Shown piece by piece: positions 35,873 through 47,077 of a DNA stretch of 64,000 nucleotides. Position numbers and translations under genes: made by a program. The stretch is from Trifolium pratense. Taxonomy: Eukaryota; Streptophyta; Magnoliopsida; Fabales; Fabaceae. Positions within the stretch are counted from its first letter, which is position 1. Each line of letters opens with the position of its first letter. The notes under the pieces are model-generated. The model was given only the letters and a program-made list of their open reading frames with translations, was not told the DNA's origin and did not search any database. The stretch covers positions 255,501-319,500 of the forward strand of contig NC_060059.1 in the NCBI RefSeq assembly GCF_020283565.1, given 5' to 3'.

Positions 35873-36639
35873 CTTAATAGGCCGAGACTCTTACAATTTG
35901 GACAAATTTATTATTGATAGCATTCATATTTTTTTACTCTAACTTTTAATGTTAAAAACACATCTTTCAATTTTTAAGTGAATTTTTTGGGACACATCTT
36001 ATTTGAAGTATCGATACATATCAAAATAAAATATGTACGGAAGTTTCACTTTTTTTTATTTAATAGTGATATTGATAGTTGGACGCGAGAAAGAATTGTC
36101 TCAATTGAACTTTTCTCATGTTTCTCAATTGAAAAATGCTTACCCTTAGATTCACTTTTCCTTTTATTTCTTCTCTCTCACATGCCAAATCAAGGTCCGC
36201 GAATTTATTGGACTCCCAAGTTATAATTGAGAGAATCCTTTCTCATGGGACGGGACACACATAAATGAATGCACATGTATGTAGGAGTATTTTTTTTTAA
36301 ATTTATATTTGACCTTTTATTTTTAATTTTTTTTCTTGACTTTTTATTTTTCAAATGCTAAATAGTGTTATTTTGAATCAAAAATTAGTGGATTAAACTT
36401 TCTTAGGTTAGTTGTTAAAATAATTTTTAATTCTTCTTTGTTTCAACGAATCTAACGGAAAAATTTGAATCTACATCTTAAAATATCAAATGTTGTTAGT
36501 GTGATCTATAAATGAGTAAATATTAGATATATAAAATAAATGAGTTAATTTGGCAAACTATTGTGTACCTATCTAGAACTCTGGAGAAATGACGTTTTCT
36601 TTTCAGAATGAACTTTTTCTACTAAGTGTCTGGAAACTT
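35873..36639. other. intergenic, no gene seen
   Basis: AT-rich sequence between the MITE and a LINE remnant, with no recognisable coding or structured element. Confidence 0.5.
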
Positions 36640-36865
36640 TAATCTTGGAAATGGTTTTTAGGTAAACATCAGGGCTCCCCTATTCCTTTTATGTATGGGG
36701 GTATGCAACCTATCTTTTGCTGGAACCGGTAGAGTTTGTTGGGGTATTGAGCTGGGTTTTGTGAGATCTAATTGATTGGTAGTCTCTTGTGTCTGTCCTA
36801 CTTGGTGGTTGATCCTTGTCTCTCTCACTGAGGGGTCCTTGGATCTTCTTGTGGTGAGGAGTTAC
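36640..36865 (+). mobile_element. LINE 3' end remnant
   Basis: Starts with aaatggtttttaggtaaa (end of ORF2, Trp-Lys-Trp-Phe-Leu-Gly-Lys-like) and continues with a sequence parallel to the 3'UTR of the LINE at 50720-51070 and the remnant at 54880-55310 (gggtatgcaacctat..., ggtcctt...). It is cut off by the CAGTGGCGGATC element at 36866. Confidence 0.55.
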
Positions 36866-37715
36866 CAGTGGCGGATCTAGGACCCTGAACCAGTGGTACA
36901 TATTTTGCGGTCATATTTTTTTTTAAATTGTTTAGTGGCAAAAAAATTTACCTTTAAAATGAATAAGAGAGAAATTTGCTTTCGCATTCGACCTCTACAT
37001 GTTATAATGTTTATGTTTACAATGACAAGTTTTTTTACTTTGTTAATATTTTTTATAGCACACGAAATATATATTCTGAATTAGAAAATTGCAATTATAT
37101 AAAATTATTTGATTAGTTAAAAGAGATAAAATTAAAAATAAAAGGATAAACTTTAGTAGAAAAAACTACATCAATATATAATATTTATCATGACTATACT
37201 AATGCATAGGCAAAACATTGAATAACCGCCAAATTGGTCTCTGACTCTGTAACTCACTCTCAAATAGGTCCATGACTCTGTCAATATCTCAAATTAGTCC
37301 CTGTCTTTGTCAAACGTTTCTCAAATTGGTTCATCCGTTAACTAAAAAATGCTATAAGTTACAAAACCAAAAATATAACTAACAAACAGAAGTTAACGGA
37401 GGGACTAATTTGACGGTCCACGTCAACAAAGTTAACGGAGTCGGCAAACACAAGTTAATGGAGGAACCAATTTGAGAAACGTTTGACAGAGACAGGGACT
37501 AATTTGAGATATTGACAGAATCAGAGACCTAATTGAGAGTGAGTTACAGAGTCAGGGACCAATTTAGTGGTTTACTCGCAAAACAATTTAATTATTAAAT
37601 CTATACGTTTTTTAACCAACAAATGTACATTCATCTCTTTGGCCTAGTGGTGTGGTATTTGATAGTTTTGTTACAAGGCATGGGTTCAACTCCTACATAT
37701 GTGGATCCGCCACTG
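36866..37715. mobile_element. ~850 bp element with CAGTGGCGGATC terminal inverted repeats
   Basis: CAGTGGCGGATC at 36866-36877 and GATCCGCCACTG at 37704-37715. The interior is AT-rich and non-coding, and is split by a second MITE at 37220-37577. The superfamily is not certain. Confidence 0.6.
37220..37577. mobile_element. Mutator-like palindromic MITE with ~10 bp target duplication
   Basis: Termini GAATAACCGCCAAATTGG and, in reverse complement, GAGTAAACCACTAAATTGG. Arms continue with actctgtaactcactctca against tgagagtgagttacagagt. Flanks gcaaaacatt (37210-37219) and gcaaaacaat (37578-37587) are a 10 bp duplication with one mismatch. About 358 bp, no coding. Nested in the CAGTGGCGGATC element. 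Confidence 0.8.
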
Positions 37716-38463
37716 TAAGTTTCAGTTTCTATCGTTTTTATTTCGTATTATATATAATATTATTTGCCTTTAAAATTAAAAAAACATTTCACACATGAGT
37801 ACACATGATCAGGTCATCATGTTCGAGGATTTGGAGAACTACTCATCAGCAATTGCCTTACATTATCCACCAGATCGACCACCCTCATTTTGAATGCGTC
37901 GTCCATCTGTAATTCATCAATATACATAAGTATGTTTTTCACCGTTAAATCAATAAGCCGCATTATATTTATTTGATTTGATTAAATGATGAAATTTATT
38001 AAACAAGTTATTGATAAAAATTAACTTGTAAATTATTATATATTAATGTAGAGCATAAAGATTTGGTGATGCGTACATACCTTGGCAATGATAGTAATGC
38101 CAAGAGTTGAACCACCAAACGGCAATATGCTGGTACCAGTGATTAACAAATGAAGATTTTCAAGCATTTCTAATATTTTGAGTTCAATGCCATTTTGTTT
38201 CTCACAAGTGATGTATAAGAGTATATTTTTGTCCAACACTTTTGCTTTGACATAAGGGAGCAATTCATTGTGGAGTATGATCATATATAGGTTCTTTGCC
38301 TCTCTTGTTTTGTTGTTCCTCGTTTTTGGAGTTGTTTCACGTGATTGATAGTTCCCATAACTATAGAAGCCTTGTATGTCTGTATAGGGGGGAATTAGTA
38401 AAATATACAAAATGTCAAAAAAACATTTGATTTTAATTTCAATTAATTCACATGGTTGTGGTT

Positions 38464-38500
38464 CACTACTAGAAGAAAACATACTTATACACCGACAAAT
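38464..38500 (+). mobile_element. CACTA-like terminus inside an intron
   Basis: CACTACTAGAAGAAAAC followed by cttatacaccgac resembles the outer end of CACTA-family elements. It lies in the large intron of the bHLH pseudogene; no matching inverted end was found downstream. Confidence 0.35.
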
Positions 38501-38504
38501 CAAT

Positions 38505-39735
38505 CGCTAAATGGAAAAAATTGGTCCCTAAATCAAATAGTGACTGAAAATTAAGAATAAATAATTAAAACTAGTACTAATTTATTTTGTTTTATCTCTT
38601 ATAACTCTGCATTTTTATTTTCTTTAAAAATTGATTTATGTATAGTCAGTTAATTATGATCTATAATACCATTTTCTCTTCAATTTAATTTTAACACTAT
38701 ATGAAATCCATCAATTTAGTTTATGTTATTATAATTTTAGTATTTTTAGGGATTAAATTATTAAATATATTCTCTTATTTTTTTAGGGCTAAATTTGTGA
38801 GAGTGATATTTTGGGAAGTAAATTGACGGTTTATAAAAAAAATATTATTTAATGAGGTTTTAACTAATTTTTAGGATTTAATTTTTATATATTGCCAACT
38901 ATAAATTATTCATAATTATTTTTAATGCCTTTTAACTGAAGGACTTTCGAATGTAAAACTTTTTACACTACTAATTTATACAGATTAAACTCAATTTTTG
39001 TACTAAAACAAATCCAAATTATCATATTTTTTACCAAAAAAATTATGTATATTTTCTTTTCTTTTTTAAGAAGCTAAATTATTTTCTATTCCTCTCAAAA
39101 GAAGTATATATAGAAGAAAAACTGTTTAAAAAGAAGTATTTAACCAATGGTATGATTGGATTCCTTGCAACAGATACAGAGTTTGAGAGAGTGGAAGACT
39201 TGAAAAAAGTTAGATTTATAATATGAGGGTATTTATCTGTGAAACAATGAGAACAAGTCATATGCAAATTTACATGCAAATTCAAAAATTTGTTACAAGT
39301 TAGTTGCAGGTACCACAGATAAATCCGCTTATGCGACTTATTCTCATTGGTCGATGAAAACTATTATCAAATTATGAAGGGATAAAGTAGACATCGCTGT
39401 ATATAAATTTGTAGGCATCACCATATAGAGAGTGGATCATAAAAGAAAATTTCCAGCTCCAATACCATATTAGCTTTAAAAAAAGAAAACCTTGCATTCA
39501 TTAGAGACTAAGCCTTGTATTTATGCAAGAGGAAAATGAAGCAAATTGTGGCTGGATATTCTGCAAATGTATTGTCTAAAGTCATGTGTAATGTGATAAG
39601 TGATAACAATAGTACTTTCTTAGGCATCTATATATGCACAACTTGTACTAGTATGTTTCTAAAATAATTTGCTTAAAAAGAAATCAAATCAAAAGAGAGA
39701 GTAAATAATTTGTTGAAATTAATAGTACGTATTAC
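38505..39735. other. large intron of the bHLH pseudogene
   Basis: AT-rich intronic sequence with no recognisable coding segment. Its size against the ~1.08 kb equivalent intron of the paralogue suggests insertion. Confidence 0.5.
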
Positions 39736-40947
39736 CTTCTTCGAGTGAGGAATTGTAGCTGAAAGCTCTATGAACTTGTGTGCCAGTTCAAGTCTCCTTT
39801 GCCTCTCTACCATTGTGTGTAGAGTCTTAGATCTGCTTCCGATAATCTTATTTTCTCCTTCTTTTGTAATTGCTTTTGCTTCCGAGCTCTTTAGTTTCTC
39901 AGAAGTCCTCTTTTTTGCTGAACATGGCGGAAGCGGTGGCTTGGAAGATGTCACAGATGGTTTTAAGGGTATTATCGCGGAGTTATCAAAAGAGGCACTA
40001 ATGCAAGTTTTAGCGGACGTAGACAGATGAAGTAGCTTTGGTGACCTCTCAGAGCATACAATCATCTCACTGGAAACTACCGTTGGTATATGGCAAATTT
40101 CTTGTAGTGTATCCTCTGTGACAGTCTCGGCCACGGCTGGGGCTTCTAAAGACGATTGATGTACCATGTAGTCACCAAGGTAGTTTTCTTCTTGTTGGCA
40201 CATCTCCAACCAATTTTCAATATCCATTTCCTATATATAAAATTAAACAAAGTGTCATATTATATTATATACATATTGAAAAGTTAATATATTTTCAAAT
40301 TCTTTGAATATATACCGTATGAAGATGCCATATATCCTCCCATGACTGCTCCATAAGAGTTAAGAAATTAAGGACTAGATATGGCTTACTCCCTATGTTG
40401 TTTCTACTTTCCCAAGTCACAAGTCAAGTGAGGATAACTGAAGTGTACGTATATAAATTAAGGTGACTACTTCTCTACCCTCACATAAATTGAGGGTAGT
40501 TGCCCTATGCTGATGTGGCACCAATGAAATTCATCCACGTGTATTTAAGTCAAACATAATTAATTTCTTACCATAAATTATTTTGACTACTTTTATTTTC
40601 AATTAATTATATTTTATGTTACTAGTTTTCTTTAATTATATTTTAGACTATGTGTAAATATAATTAGAATTAATTTGATCATTGAATGCTTGTTTCTAAA
40701 TGTTATATATTGATTCTAAAATACCAATGTTATTAGTAAAAAAAAAAATCAATGTTATAGATTCGAAAAAATAAATATATATCAATGTTAGTTTAAATAA
40801 AAATAATAAGAGAACAAAAACAACAAAGAAAAAAAAAACTAATATCTCTAATTTAAATATACAATTCCACTTGTACATTTATTAAATGAAATCAAATAAT
40901 GCTTCAAAAAAAATCAAATCAAATAATTCATGCTATTCCGGTGTAAA

Positions 40948-41294
40948 TACTCCCTCCGTTTCAAATTACTTGTCGTTTTAGAAAAAAAAAATTGTTAGCT
41001 ATCTAAGTCACTCATGTAAATTCCAAATATTTAGGAGTAGTTGAAACCGTAAAAGATTATATATTTGGAAAATTAAAGTTTGTTTTTTTAAGTTTTCAAA
41101 AAAAAATGTTTGTTTTTCAAAAAAATTGGTACATAACATATTAAATTTATTGGAAAGATAAAGTGCGTGGAAAAAAACAAAATAAGCTTATTGGTGAATT
41201 AAAATAAGGGTATAATAGGAAATTAAGTGCAAAAATACACTTTCTTAAAATTTTTTCCTTCTAAAACGACAAGTAATTTGACACAGAGGGAGTA
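40948..41294. mobile_element. Stowaway/mariner-type MITE, 347 bp
   Basis: TIRs tactccctccgtttcaaatt and aatttgacacagagggagta, extended by acttgtcgttttag / ctaaaacgacaagt. TA target duplication is included. Confidence 0.88.
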
Positions 41295-41412
41295 TATAGT
41301 ATTTATTTTTTCAATCTCTTTAAATCATTGCATAGATTAACGTTGGTCGATATGATGTCGATCTTAGAAAAAAGAGGGGAAAAAATTAGGTTAAGTAATT
41401 AGGTTTAGGTTT

Positions 41413-41830
41413 GCGACAATGGTCCGACCTTTCTTTTAGTTCAGATGAACTATTTATATTTTTACTTGTGATCAATAGTTAAACCCTAAACAAGTTCAAG
41501 AGTTAGTTCGTCTTCTTAAAATAGTCGAACCTTTTCATTTTGATCGGATAAATTTCAGGTAGACCGCACTTGTGATCGATCAAGCTTCTGTGTGATTGTT
41601 TTGCGACAATGGTCCGACCTTTCTTTTAGTTCAGATGAACTATTTAAATTTTTACTTATGATCAATAGTTAAACCCTAAACCCTAAACAAGTTCAAGAGT
41701 TAGTTCGTCTTCCTAAAATAGTCGAACCTTTTCATTTTGATCGGATAAATTTTAGGTAGACCGCACTTGTGATCGATCAAGCTTCCGTGTGATTGTTTTC
41801 CGACAATGGTCTATATTTCCTTGATATAGT
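41413..41830. repeat. two full and one partial ~190 bp tandem repeats
   Basis: Marker cgacaatggtc recurs at about 41414, 41604 and 41801. Unit 1 is 190 bp, unit 2 is 197 bp. Much of the length difference is one extra CCCTAAA heptamer (aaaccctaaacaag against aaaccctaaaccctaaacaag), a telomere-type motif. Confidence 0.85.
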
Positions 41831-41959
41831 GCAAGTTTAAGAGTATGTTACTTGATATACCTAGTCTCTATTTCCTTTTATGGAAAGGCAAAACAAATCA
41901 TTTTTATTTATTACTAGATCATTCCTTACAAAACCCGTGTCTATTGCATATTGTAACCC

Positions 41960-42210
41960 GAGTAAACTGTGAAATACCCCCTGAAATTTTAAAATTCGTC
42001 AAATACCCCCTGAAATTTGGAAATTGACAAATACCCCCCTGAAATTTTAAAAAGTCAACCAAATTGTCTTCTGGCGTGGACTCTGACTGGTAGTGCAAGG
42101 GGGCAATTTGATTGACTATTTAAAATTTCAGGGGGTATTTGCCTATTTCCAAATTTCATGGGGTATTTGACGAATTTTAAAATTTTAAGAGGGTATTTGA
42201 CGGTTTACTC
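41960..42210. mobile_element. Mutator-like MITE with perfect 10 bp target duplication
   Basis: 251 bp, TIRs ~45 bp: GAGTAAACTGTGAAATACC left; GAGTAAACCGTCAAATACC right in reverse complement. ATTGTAACCC flanks it at 41950-41959 and 42211-42220. Its terminus GAGTAAAC matches the MITE at 37220-37577, so they share a superfamily. Confidence 0.9.
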
Positions 42211-43047
42211 ATTGTAACCCATTACTTGGTGCAATTAATTCGATTCATTTGAGTTTTGAATTTTCAATAAAATGGTAATAAACATTGAATTATATTCCTT
42301 ATTAGTCAACAATCATAAATCAAATTCTTCTTAACTCAGTGGCCAATCAATTGGATCAATTTTCTTGATTACATTCTCCTAATTTCATTTTGTCTTCTCT
42401 AAACTATTTTGTTTTTAATTTTTTTCCGATATGGACAACCAAAGAAAACAAAAACAAAATGACGATGAAAAAATAAGTAAAAAAAAAAACAGGAAAAAAT
42501 ACGCTAAAAAACATAACATCTAAGAAATTGAAAATCACAAGTTTTAGAATCTTGAAGAAATCCGATAGATCGGTGGCGAAGACTACAGTAAAGATTGACA
42601 TCGGATAACACAAAAGCGGAGGAGCCGTAGAATGCTAACATGACGGTGGTGGAGGCTGCAGCAGAGATTGAAAGCATTAAGAAGAAGAAGAAAGTTTTTT
42701 GACAATAAGAAGAAAGTTTTTTTTTTACGCGAAGAAGAAAGTTGTTTGAGACGTAATACAATTTGAAGAAGAAGCAAACAAATCAGAAGTAATTAGGTCC
42801 AAAATATAAATTCATAGAATATAATACATAAAATATAATTAAATGAAAATAAAAATAAAAATAGTCTAAATTACTTTATGGTAAAAAATTAATTATGTTT
42901 GACTTAAATAAATGTGGATAAATTTCATTGGTGCCACATCATCATAGGGCACCTACCCTCAATTTATGTGAGGGTTAATTAGAAAAAACCATAAATTAAT
43001 GACTCTCATTTTTCCACCTCAACTGTCAATTTAAAAATACTTCACAC

Positions 43048-43100
43048 AATCTAGAAAACGTGTTTTTATTATTTTTGGAACGGAAAATCTAGAAAACATG
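43048..43100. mobile_element. 23 bp insert between 15 bp direct repeats
   Basis: AATCTAGAAAACGTG (43048-43062) and AATCTAGAAAACATG (43086-43100), one mismatch, flank tttttattatttttggaacg and three further bases. Confidence 0.45.
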
Positions 43101-43928
43101 TTATTACAGGTCATTAAAATTTGTGACCAGAGGTAAATATTAAAAAAAAAAAATTGTGAGATTGTACCAAACGAAAAATTAATTGTGATAAGATATTTTT
43201 ATTTTTTTTAAAACTCGGTATCCGGCCTTAAAACCAATTGTGATAAGATATTTAATGAAGAAAAATATTTGGTAAGAGGAGTAATAATTTAGGGTTTGGA
43301 TCAAATGACATAAATATGTCAAACTTAATAATATAACACATATATGATAATTGTATCACAAAATTGACCGTTGGATTGAAATATATTATGTCAAATTTGC
43401 TTAAAACATTAAATAACATGATATTAAAAATAAAATAAAAACATGATAATAAATAATTATTCAATAGATACAAAATCAACAAAACTCTAAGACATTAACG
43501 TGATTAAAGGCCCGTTTGGATTGACTTTTTTGAACTTATATGTACACAGCTTATACAAATAAATATATTTTTAAGTATTGTTTATAAATTTGTTAAGGAA
43601 TTTTATGAAATAACAAGGTGAATAAAATAACTCCCTTAAAAACTAAGAGCAGCTGATTCTGTAAGAGCTTCTTCCTCCACTTAGCTTATAGTCATAAACT
43701 CATAACTATTGTTAGATTCTCACTATCATAAGTTATAAGTGAATAATTGGAAAGAGAATAACAATCTTACCAAATTAACTACTCCATATAAAAATGAAAT
43801 TTCTAGTAACTACACAAAAGAATTAACCAAATAAATATGTAAAAAAGAAAAAGTTAACCTAAATAATACAATTATCTTTGAATGTTCTCATCTCTACACG
43901 TGACATTGCACTAATCAGTTGGAATATT

Positions 43929-43972
43929 CAATAGATGTGAATGCAACAAAAAAAAATCCAGTAGATGTGAAT
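43929..43972. mobile_element. 16 bp gcaac-A insert between 14 bp direct repeats
   Basis: CAATAGATGTGAAT (43929-43942) and CAGTAGATGTGAAT (43959-43972), one mismatch, flank gcaacaaaaaaaaatc. Confidence 0.45.
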
Positions 43973-44446
43973 CTGACCTATCTTTTCCGCTGCTAAGCAA
44001 CAATTTTCCATCAATATATCGTGATAACGTAAAAATTCCTATAGATGTGAATCTGACCTTTTTTCTTGTTTTTGAAAAACATAATCACATGTGTTCTCAG
44101 GAGAAAAAAACAAGAAGAGAGAATTTAATCATGGCAAACTCCATCGTGGATCCTCTATTAGCAGACACCACCTAATAGAGGAAACTCCTATATTCCACAA
44201 TCTCATTCTCCCCTTATCTACAATGGAGCTCTCATTTGCATACATTATTTATTTATAATTTTTTAATAATATAATACTTAATAAATACTCAATCGATTTC
44301 TCCAATTTTTCTAACAGCTCTGCATTCTCATTTTCTAACACCAAAATATTATCTTAATGATATAACATGTTGATCAGAAGAGGTGAATGACCAATGAACC
44401 GTCGTACTGTAGCGTCAAACAACAATCGTCCATCGGAGGGGGGTTT

Positions 44447-44476
44447 GTACCTGCATGCGCTCCGATGCCAAAGTCA
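44447..44476 (-). repeat. LTR R-region-like motif
   Basis: gtacctgcatgcgctccgat followed by gccaaagtcag matches, with gaps, the minus-strand motif at 61132-61165 and, in reverse complement, the plus-strand motif at 61671-61700 of gypsy-like LTRs. Suggests an LTR remnant just upstream of the LINE. Confidence 0.45.
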
Positions 44477-44741
44477 GAGAAAACACAGACACAGAAAATA
44501 GAGAGAGTAAGAGTGAAAGAATGAGAATAGAATCTCTAGCTCTCCTGTCAACACCAGATCAGAAAGTAAGAGCTTTTTCCATTACTACCTTGAAACCTTT
44601 TTATTGATCCCATATCACCATCAACCTACTTTTCAACCATTACTCATCTTTTAAATCAACATCTCACCAACTACAAATCAATAACAAACAACCTAAACTA
44701 CCACTTTACAAATTTCAAAAACCATTAAACTACTTTTTGTC

Positions 44742-47077
44742 ATGTTATTGGCTGGTGCACAACCGGAGAGGAGAAAGAAACTGCCAGAGTTTGTTCGAGT
44801 GGCAGAAGAGGAATGTGTTTCCTTCTTCTTTACGAACTTCCCGCCATCGACTACTGAGATAGAGCTATGAAAGACTTTTGGAAAGTTTGGAAGGGTGGGG
44901 GATGTCTTCATCCCATCCAAGAGAAACAAGTTTGGTCAAAAATTTGGTTTTGTGAGATTTAGATTGGTCACAGATGTGGAGAAGCTATTGGATAAGTTAC
45001 AGCAGATATGGATTGATACTTTTATCCTTAGGGTGACTGTTTCTAAGTTTAGGAGAGATAGTAACAAAACCCTTCCCATTGACACACATGAGGCTCCTTT
45101 GAGAACTAATGGTGAGAGTGAGACTGCAGTTAATGGGAGTTCTTTTGTTGATGTCCTCAAAAGCAACAGGGGGATTTCATTTGCAGTAGCAGCTCTGCCT
45201 TTGCCACCACCTCGTACTATCATGGTTGATGTGTGCAATGAAAGATTAACATCTCTAAAGGGGAGTCTAGTTGGTTTCCTTAGAAATGATATAGATTTTC
45301 TTGCTTTATCTGATAATCTATTCTTGGCTGGCTTTCAACAAATCACGGTTTGTAAACTTGGAGGAGGCTTAATTCTCTTTAGATCAGAAGTTTCTGGCTT
45401 GTTAGATAACTTTATGAATTCAAACTCTAAGTGGTGGTTGGAGTGGTGCACCAAAGTAGTACAGTGGTCACCAGAGTTGATTACTTACAAGAGAGAAGTT
45501 TGGTTGTCAGTTTGGGGTGTTCCTATTCATCTATGGGGACAAAGCACTTTTGTTAAGATAGCAAACTGCATAGGGGATTTTATCAAGTTAGAGGAAGCTA
45601 CTCTAAAGGAAGATCGTTTGGATAGAGGTCGTATTCTCGTATGGTTACCGGCAACGGCAAAGATGGTGGATGAAGCGGTGGAGGTGAGAGCTGGGGCGGC
45701 CTCTGTTATGGTAAGGGTTATTGAGGAGAGAGATGGAGAGCTGCTGGGTGCGTCGTTTTGTTCCCGCAACGAAGGCTCCAGTGTTGGTGAAGGTTCCGAA
45801 GCAACCGCAGAAGGTTTCCGGCATGCTCCAGCCGACTGGGATTCCAACGATGACTACAATCCTACTAGATTGGAAGTGGAAAATCTGACACAAGATAGGG
45901 TTTCAGAATCGATGCAGAAAGACAAAGAAAAACTTTCTCCTTCTAGGTGTTGGTCAAATAGTCAATCTCATGGTACAGACTCTAGTTTTGTTGCTACTGC
46001 TAGGTTGAGTGAGGATGAAGCAGAGTTTGAATTGGGAAGTGAGAGGAGAAGATAAGTATCCTTGAGGTGTCACAATTATATTGGTATAGAAGAACAAAGA
46101 GTTTCAACTTTGTCTCCAAAGTCAGCAACAAAACCGACCACGCGCGTGTGTGAAGAAAACGTAGATACACAAAAGTTTTGGGAGATGTGGATGTATGTGA
46201 CAAAGTGGGGCCTGTTGTGGGGTCCACCTTCCCCCTTGCTTTTAAACATGGGCTGAATCAAATTGGACCTCTGTACTTGGAATCAAACCATCAAAGGGAG
46301 GTGCAAATAGAAGACAAGGCTTTGGATGTTGTTTTGGATCCCCAACGAGTTTTGAGCGAAGCTTTTGAATCTGTTGACCAAGAGAGGATAATTTTCACGA
46401 GGCTAAGAGATGAAAGGATGGCAGCGTTGGAGAGCCCAAATTCGAGCACGAAGAGTTGTCAAACCCTGACACATTGTGTGGGGTCTCATATTTTGTCTCC
46501 GACGTCTTTTTCTTCGTTTCTTTCGGACTTACCACCGGATCATGTTGTTTCTCCGCCAGTGCGAATCCAAGGACGTCATGGTCGACTGCCTAATTTCAAA
46601 AAACCTTTGTTATTATCTCCGCATGAGCTGCCTCAACCAGTCATTATCGTCACAAAAGAAGGAGATAGGGGTATGTCAGCTTTGGTGAGTGCACAACCAA
46701 GCAGGTTATCTTCTCAGCCTGTCCAGGTTGATCCAGGTATTACATCCTCTCATTTCTCTGTTGGACTTGTGCATTGTGGGGAACCTATCCCTATTCCATC
46801 GGGGGTATGGGCAACCCAGGGTATTAATCTTACTATCCAGTTGGAGAGTTCTCCTCTCCATTGTTCTCGTCAGTTGATTCCTATGGTGAGTAATATCCCA
46901 GGGGGCTCAGGTGGTTCACTTAATAGCAATATTTCCAAGAAAGTTTCATCTAGAGCTAAGGAGATTGGTTTTTCTTTTGAATTGAGTGATTCTTTAGAGG
47001 TAGAAAGATTGGAAGTTTTAGAAGATCAGGATAGCGTGACTAGGGTGGGTAAGGAGAATCAGAGTGGTGTTAGATGA
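44742..47077 (+). pseudogene. LINE ORF1 (RRM-containing nucleic-acid-binding protein), broken
   Basis: ATG at 44742 opens MLLAGAQPERRKKLPEF, then an RRM: VSFFFTNFPPSTTEIEL-stop-KTFGKFGRVGDVF, KFGQKFGFVRF. The TGA at 44868-44870 stands where a Trp would be expected. A middle domain resembling DUF4283 follows (WLSVWGVPIHLWGQSTFVKI, DRGRILVWLP). A TAA at 46053 and a frame change between about 46060 and 46255 separate the C-terminal part, which runs to TGA at 47075-47077. No CCHC knuckle was seen. ORF1 proteins coat the LINE RNA. Confidence 0.75.

Larger units (their letters stand above)
37817..40354 (-). pseudogene. bHLH transcription factor pseudogene (bHLH25/NAI1 class)
   Basis: Minus-strand exons: 40354-40316 (MEQSWEDIWHLHT), 40230-39736 (MDIENWLEMCQQE... 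to the basic region and helix 1, LHTMVERQRR, AHKFIELSATIP), 38379-38081 and 37906-37817 (MDDAFKMRVVDLVDNVRQLL). The third exon should carry helix 2 (ASIVMGTINHVKQLQKR). Compared with the intact paralogue at 54316-57407 it lacks ~11 bp just after QLQKR, which shifts the frame and stops translation, plus a further deletion. Downstream it still spells VKAKVLDKNILLYITCEK, LHLLITGTSILPFGGSTL and ITIIAK in the other frame. Splice sites remain canonical. Intact relatives bind E-boxes as dimers and carry a C-terminal ACT-like domain. A truncated bHLH half-domain protein could still be made. Confidence 0.8.
40476..42977. mobile_element. 2.5 kb element with ~170 bp terminal inverted repeats, containing nested insertions
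   Basis: Left end taccctcacataaattgagg (40476) and right end, in reverse complement, taaccctcacataaattgag (from 42977). Inverted similarity continues for ~170 bp through gatgtggcaccaatgaaatt and aagtcaaacataattaattt to about 40650 and 42805. The interior holds a Stowaway-like MITE (40948-41294), 190 bp tandem repeats (41413-41830) and a Mutator-like MITE (41960-42210). No transposase is recognisable. Long TIRs suggest a Mutator-type element; target duplication not resolved. Confidence 0.75.
42978..44400. other. intergenic, only micro-repeats seen
   Basis: No gene. The sequence atagatgtgaatctgacct occurs twice (43961-43980 with one difference, and 44041-44059), and two micro-insertions are listed separately. 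Confidence 0.5.

Noticed and set aside
40725..40758. Another micro-insertion (caatgttat repeats around an A-run)
   Set aside because: Direct repeat of only 9 bp in AT-rich sequence; too weak to list as a feature.
42404..42777. Minus-strand open frames rich in Phe/Leu
   Set aside because: Caused by an AAG/AAA-rich plus strand inside the long-TIR element; no similarity to transposase.
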